Shown here in pieces: positions 60,826 through 64,000 of a DNA stretch of 64,000 nt. The notes beneath the pieces are model-generated. The model saw nothing but the letters and a program-made list of their open reading frames with translations. It was not told the origin of the DNA and made no database searches. A program made the translations under genes and the position numbers. Source of the DNA: Saprospiraceae bacterium (GTDB lineage Bacteria > Bacteroidota > Bacteroidia > Chitinophagales > Saprospiraceae); contig JADJTQ010000012.1 in the NCBI GenBank assembly GCA_016711125.1, forward strand, positions 640,031-704,030, in the 5' to 3' direction. Position 1 is the first letter of the stretch. Every line of letters starts with the position of its first letter.

Positions 60826-61960
60826 CTACTTTTGATCGATATAATCCCCATAAAAGTCATTGTTGCTTGGATTCAAATTCACTGCAAGTCCGATCGAGCA
60901 ATCTAAGTAGTCACTCAAACTATTCTTAATTTCTTGAGCGCTTATGGTCCAATGCCGTGAAACTTTTACCCTCTTAATTGCTCCATCAATTTCTCTTACT
61001 ACCCTGTCAAATAATTTGTATTCTTTTCGAATCCAGAACAGGGTCAGCAATTTCTCCCAGAAGTAATAGTGCTTTATATAGTACCTACCTTTAAAAAATT
61101 TGAAAATCTTGTCCACTTCTGCTTTCCGATATTCAGGACCATTCTCTATGGACTTTTGAATAAATTTGGCCAGGAAAGAAGCCAGTTTAAACTTATCTTC
61201 GTTAACTTCCTTAAACTTTGCTCTATTCCCGTCATCAAAATCAAAGCTACTCTCGAAGACTACACTTTCGAAATCTGTAAATGTTTCATCCAAAATGTCG
61301 GAAAGAAATCTATATTCACTACTTCTCTGTTTTTGCTCTTCTATCATTACATTCAAGATCGATGGAGGGCTCTTATGCGAAAACTCATAAAGGAACATCT
61401 TATCTTGTTGCAACAAAAGATTAGTATATTTTGGCAGCGTAAATCGATATTGTTTGAGATCCTTGACTTGATCTCCTTGTGAATCCTCTTGAAGTATATC
61501 TACCAGACGTTCTCGGACAAGATCGCGCAGCCGGTTCGTTGTTCCCTCTTTCGAAGTCTGATCGTTAAGAACTAAAATTATGTCATCAACATATCTACCA
61601 TAATATTCAGGGGAAATATCTGATATCAATTGATCAAAATCTTTTAAGAAGTAATTGGCAAGGATCAGTGACGAAAGCAGTCCAATTGGCAACGGATATC
61701 GGTTAGCCTCGGTTGTAACCTGAGGGTGACCCGTTTCCAAAATCCTCGACTTATATTCTTGATGTACTTTCACAAGGAGATTTTCTAGCATCTGCGAGGA
61801 AGACTGATTCAGCTCCTTTAGGTACGACGTCTCGTCAATCGCTTCAAAATCAAATTCTATTGAATGATAATATGCTTTAATATCTAAAGTTAATATCGAA
61901 ATGTCTTTTTTCCGGTCTAAAGTAGCGCTCAGGCATGAGCGTCTTGGATGATCAAGAAAA
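60826..61960 (-). CDS. Reverse transcriptase, N-terminally truncated (DRT1-like)
   Basis: The frame holds ILTLDIKAYYHSI (palm motif A, catalytic Asp), GLLSSLILANYFLKDFD (motif B region) and YYGRYVDDIILVL (motif C, YVDD). These are the core of unknown-group/defence-associated RTs rather than of group II introns, since no maturase domain follows. The remaining ~230 residues are a helical thumb/linker. The N-terminal fingers (RT motifs 1-2) are missing: the frame past ~61960 runs into the antisense of IS66 tnpA. It ends with two adjacent TAG codons at 60823-60828. Confidence 0.72.
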
Positions 61961-61994
61961 AGCCTACACCTTTGTGTAAAATAAAGGCAAAGGT

Positions 61995-62320
61995 ATGAAG
62001 AGACATAATGCGACAGAGATATTTCCACTCATAGCTGCCTACGAAGAAGGCACCTTATCGAAGGAAGGTTTCTGCAAGAAGACTCGATTAAAGGAAAGCA
62101 GTTTGATTTACTGGCGGAATAAGTATCAAAAGCACATGGACACCGAGAATGGTGCTGTCTCCGACCGGGTCGAAGACCGAGGCTTTCGTTCGGGTGAATC
62201 CCCGGGATAGTAAGGAATCCCGATTTCCAGATGGAAATAATAATGCCTGATGGGAAACGTGTTCGATTCTCTTCATTGGTTCCAGAAGCATACTTAGAAA
62301 ATATTTTGACCATAAGATGA
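61995..62320 (+). CDS. tnpA: IS66 TnpA (HTH), two frameshifts
   Basis: Starts MKRHNATEIFPLIAAYEEG with HTH KEGFCKKTRLKESSLIYWRN. The frame moves near 62150 to EAFVRVNPRDSKESR and near 62222 to FQMEIIMPDGKRVRFSSL then VPEAYLENIL and stop. Together about 105 residues, the family length. Confidence 0.75.
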
Positions 62321-62682
62321 TTGGCATTCCTGGAGTTCGGACCTATTATCTGTATCGTAAGCCAACAGACATGCGCAAAAGTTTTAACGGACTTGGTGGT
62401 GTGGTCAACAATGAAATGGGTAAGGATTTATTAAGTGGCGATGGCTTTATATTTCTTAATAAACGACGAACGCTCATTAAGGTGTTAGTCTGGGATCGTA
62501 CGGGGTATGTGATTTATTACAAAAGTTGGCTTCTGGCACTTTGGAGCTTCCGGATTGGAAAGAAGACCTCGAGACACAGCAATTGGAGATATCGACCTTA
62601 CTGATGATGTTGGAAGGAGTTGAAATTGGCACTGCCAAATTACGTAAACGGTATATAAACCCCGAAAGGAAAAGAGCATAAA
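62317..62682 (+). CDS. tnpB: IS66 TnpB (Orf2), one frameshift
   Basis: IS66 Orf2-like: MIGIPGVRTYYLYRKPTDMR, KSFNGLGGVV, DGFIFLNKRRTLIKVLVWDRTGYVIYYK. A one-base indel at ~62525 leads to SGTLELPDWKEDLETQQLE and EGVEIGTAKLRKRYINPERK with stop near 62682. Full length about 120 residues. It overlaps the tnpA end. Confidence 0.8.
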
Positions 62683-62788
62683 TAGACCTAAAATAAATAT
62701 AAAATTTCTGGATATGCATTAGCAATAATATGCATATGTTTTTGTATTTTTATTAGGTGAATAATGCACAACCACATATGAAGGATTA

Positions 62789-64000
62789 GTAAAGATCAAC
62801 GAAGAGTTGCGCCGGGAGAACGCGCAATTAAAATTTGATTTGGAACAACTTCGTAAGGCGGTGTATGGTTCTAAATCCGGAGCGATTTACAACAGAATTG
62901 CCAGGTCAAGCGAATTTGTTTGGCGATCAGCCAATGGAGATCCCAGACCAGTGGATGAAGTCGAATTAGTTGTACGGAAGAAAGCGAAACGGCGAACAAC
63001 CGGTTCGGAGAAAATATCTGAATCGCCTGAAGAGGTAATTGTGATTAATCCAGATGTGGATACAATGCAACATGGACAGGATTGGAGAGGCGATCAGTGA
63101 AAAACTGGAAATAAAGCCTGCGAAATCTATGTAATAGAACAGTTCGTCCTAATTATCCAGACCATGAAGGGACTTTTCATATAGCCCCATTAAATGATCC
63201 CTTTCCAAAATCGAATGCTGGAGCGAGTTTTTAAGCTGATATAGCGGTAAAAAGTATGCTGATCACCTACCATTGTACCGCCAGTCTAAAATATTAGCCA
63301 GAAATCAAAGTTAAGATGTCACCTCACCTTGTTAAATTATCTGGCTTTGGGTGCCAAAACTTGGGATTTTAATCCCGTCTTGAAGAGAAGAAATCCATCG
63401 ACGCAATTGCATGCAAGCAGACGAAACAAGTATGCGCGTGTTGACAAGAGATAAACCGGGCAGTCCATTAAAAGGATGCTTTTTAGTAAGGCCGCACCCA
63501 ATGAACGGTTAGTCCTTTTTGAATACATTAAAACGAAAGAAAAGGTAAATATTCTGGATTCACTTAAGGGGTTTAAAGCTATCTGCAAGTAGATGGAAAT
63601 GTATCCTATGAGGACAAGGGTAAAGAAACCGCCGTTACCCTGATACATTGTCTGGTCCATAGCCGCAGAAAATTCACCGAAGCATTGGAATATGACAAGA
63701 AAAAATCAGGCTATGTGCTCGAGGAAATTAAAAAGCTGTACCTGATCGAAAGGCAAATGGATGAAGAGGCCTACGATTTCGAAACAAAATTAAAAACACG
63801 ACAAGAATTATCCGTTCCAATATTGTTGGCATTAAAGAGTGGCTGCTGGATAATTTGCAGCCAAATTTACCAAATAATCCTTTTCAACGCGCTGCCAAAA
63901 TACATGCTTGGAAAAGGTGGGATGGGCTTATTGAGTACACCAACAATGGAATATTAAGACCGGACAATAATTTGATTGAGAATCAAATTAGACCACTAGC
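62789..64000 (+). CDS. tnpC: IS66 TnpC transposase, several frameshifts, partial
   Basis: N-terminal leucine-zipper part (INEELRRENAQLKFDLEQLR, KAVYGSKSGAIYNRI), then zinc-finger/linker FVRPNYPDHEGTFHIAPLND in shifted frames, then the DDE domain: QADETSMRVLTRDKPGSP (first Asp), LQVDGNVSYEDKG (second), VHSRRKFTEALEYDKKK, and NNLIENQIRPLA at the very edge (Glu). At least four indels are needed. The 3' end lies beyond the window. Confidence 0.78.

Larger units (their letters stand above)
61970..64000 (+). mobile_element. IS66-family insertion sequence, 5' part, runs off the window
   Basis: All three IS66 genes occur in order. The left end lies near 61960-61990 but no terminal inverted repeat can be set, because the right end lies outside. 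The element interrupts the RT gene. Frames are broken by several indels, yet DDE residues (QADETSM, LQVDGNVSYE, DNNLIENQIRP) are present, so the copy may be intact apart from sequencing errors. Confidence 0.85.

Noticed and set aside
60826..61960. Group II intron or retron RT
   Set aside because: No maturase or HNH domain and no msr/msd-like RNA seen beside it; a nitrilase domain follows instead.

Overview
The window looks like one contig of a Bacteroidota genome, probably from the Saprospiria side of the phylum (inference). Supporting features are moderate-to-low GC, many secreted or lipoprotein-type hydrolases, a 3-coathanger-type secreted protein, a DUF1549/DUF1553 plus DUF1501 pair, Tat-type signals on cytoplasmic-looking enzymes, several TTG/GTG starts, and hairpin-rich intergenic repeats. 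No rRNA, tRNA or CRISPR array was seen. Many otherwise conserved genes are broken by a single +1/-1 shift, mostly inside homopolymers. That pattern is better explained by indel errors in a long-read assembly than by decay, so most genes marked 'frameshift' are probably intact in the living cell.

Layout. 0-1.6 kb: the end of a TPR protein and a remnant of an aldo/keto reductase. 1.9-9.6 kb: a catabolic block on the + strand with a GH29 alpha-L-fucosidase, an N-acetylneuraminate-lyase-like aldolase, an MFS transporter, an M81 (MlrC-like) enzyme and an enolase-superfamily enzyme. 10.5-16.3 kb on the - strand: a cytochrome-c/DUF1549/LamG/DUF1553 lipoprotein, a DUF1501 protein and a LacI regulator. 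16.4-24.9 kb: enoyl-CoA hydratase, two small secreted proteins, a mannosyl-glucose phosphorylase plus cellobiose/mannobiose 2-epimerase pair, a second enolase-superfamily enzyme, glutathione peroxidase, a membrane protein and a TipA-like MerR regulator. 25-36.7 kb: a TolB-like propeller protein, modABC molybdate transport, SRPBCC protein, a large acetyl-esterase-like hydrolase, an envelope protein, a solo LuxR-type HTH protein, pyrophosphatase and a NhaD antiporter.

36.7-38.6 kb is nearly gene-free and carries terminator-like hairpins, a 70-bp direct repeat and a GC-rich structured stretch. 38.6-45.4 kb is a nucleoside salvage locus: CNT transporter, purine and pyrimidine nucleoside phosphorylases facing convergently a deoC-aldehyde dehydrogenase-aldehyde dehydrogenase operon. 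45.5-52.8 kb: DinB-like protein, amidohydrolase, two paralogous secreted propeller proteins and a membrane acyltransferase, separated by short repeats.

53.1-64 kb is a defence island: a complete type I restriction-modification operon (hsdR-hsdM-hsdS) convergent with a reverse transcriptase-nitrilase locus that resembles the RT-nitrilase class of defence-associated RTs (DRT1-like). That RT has lost its N-terminus to an IS66-family insertion that runs off the right edge. The RT-nitrilase/IS66 junction and a possible LuxR-solo regulon (three matching palindromes 60-76 bp upstream of start codons) are the most interesting observations.
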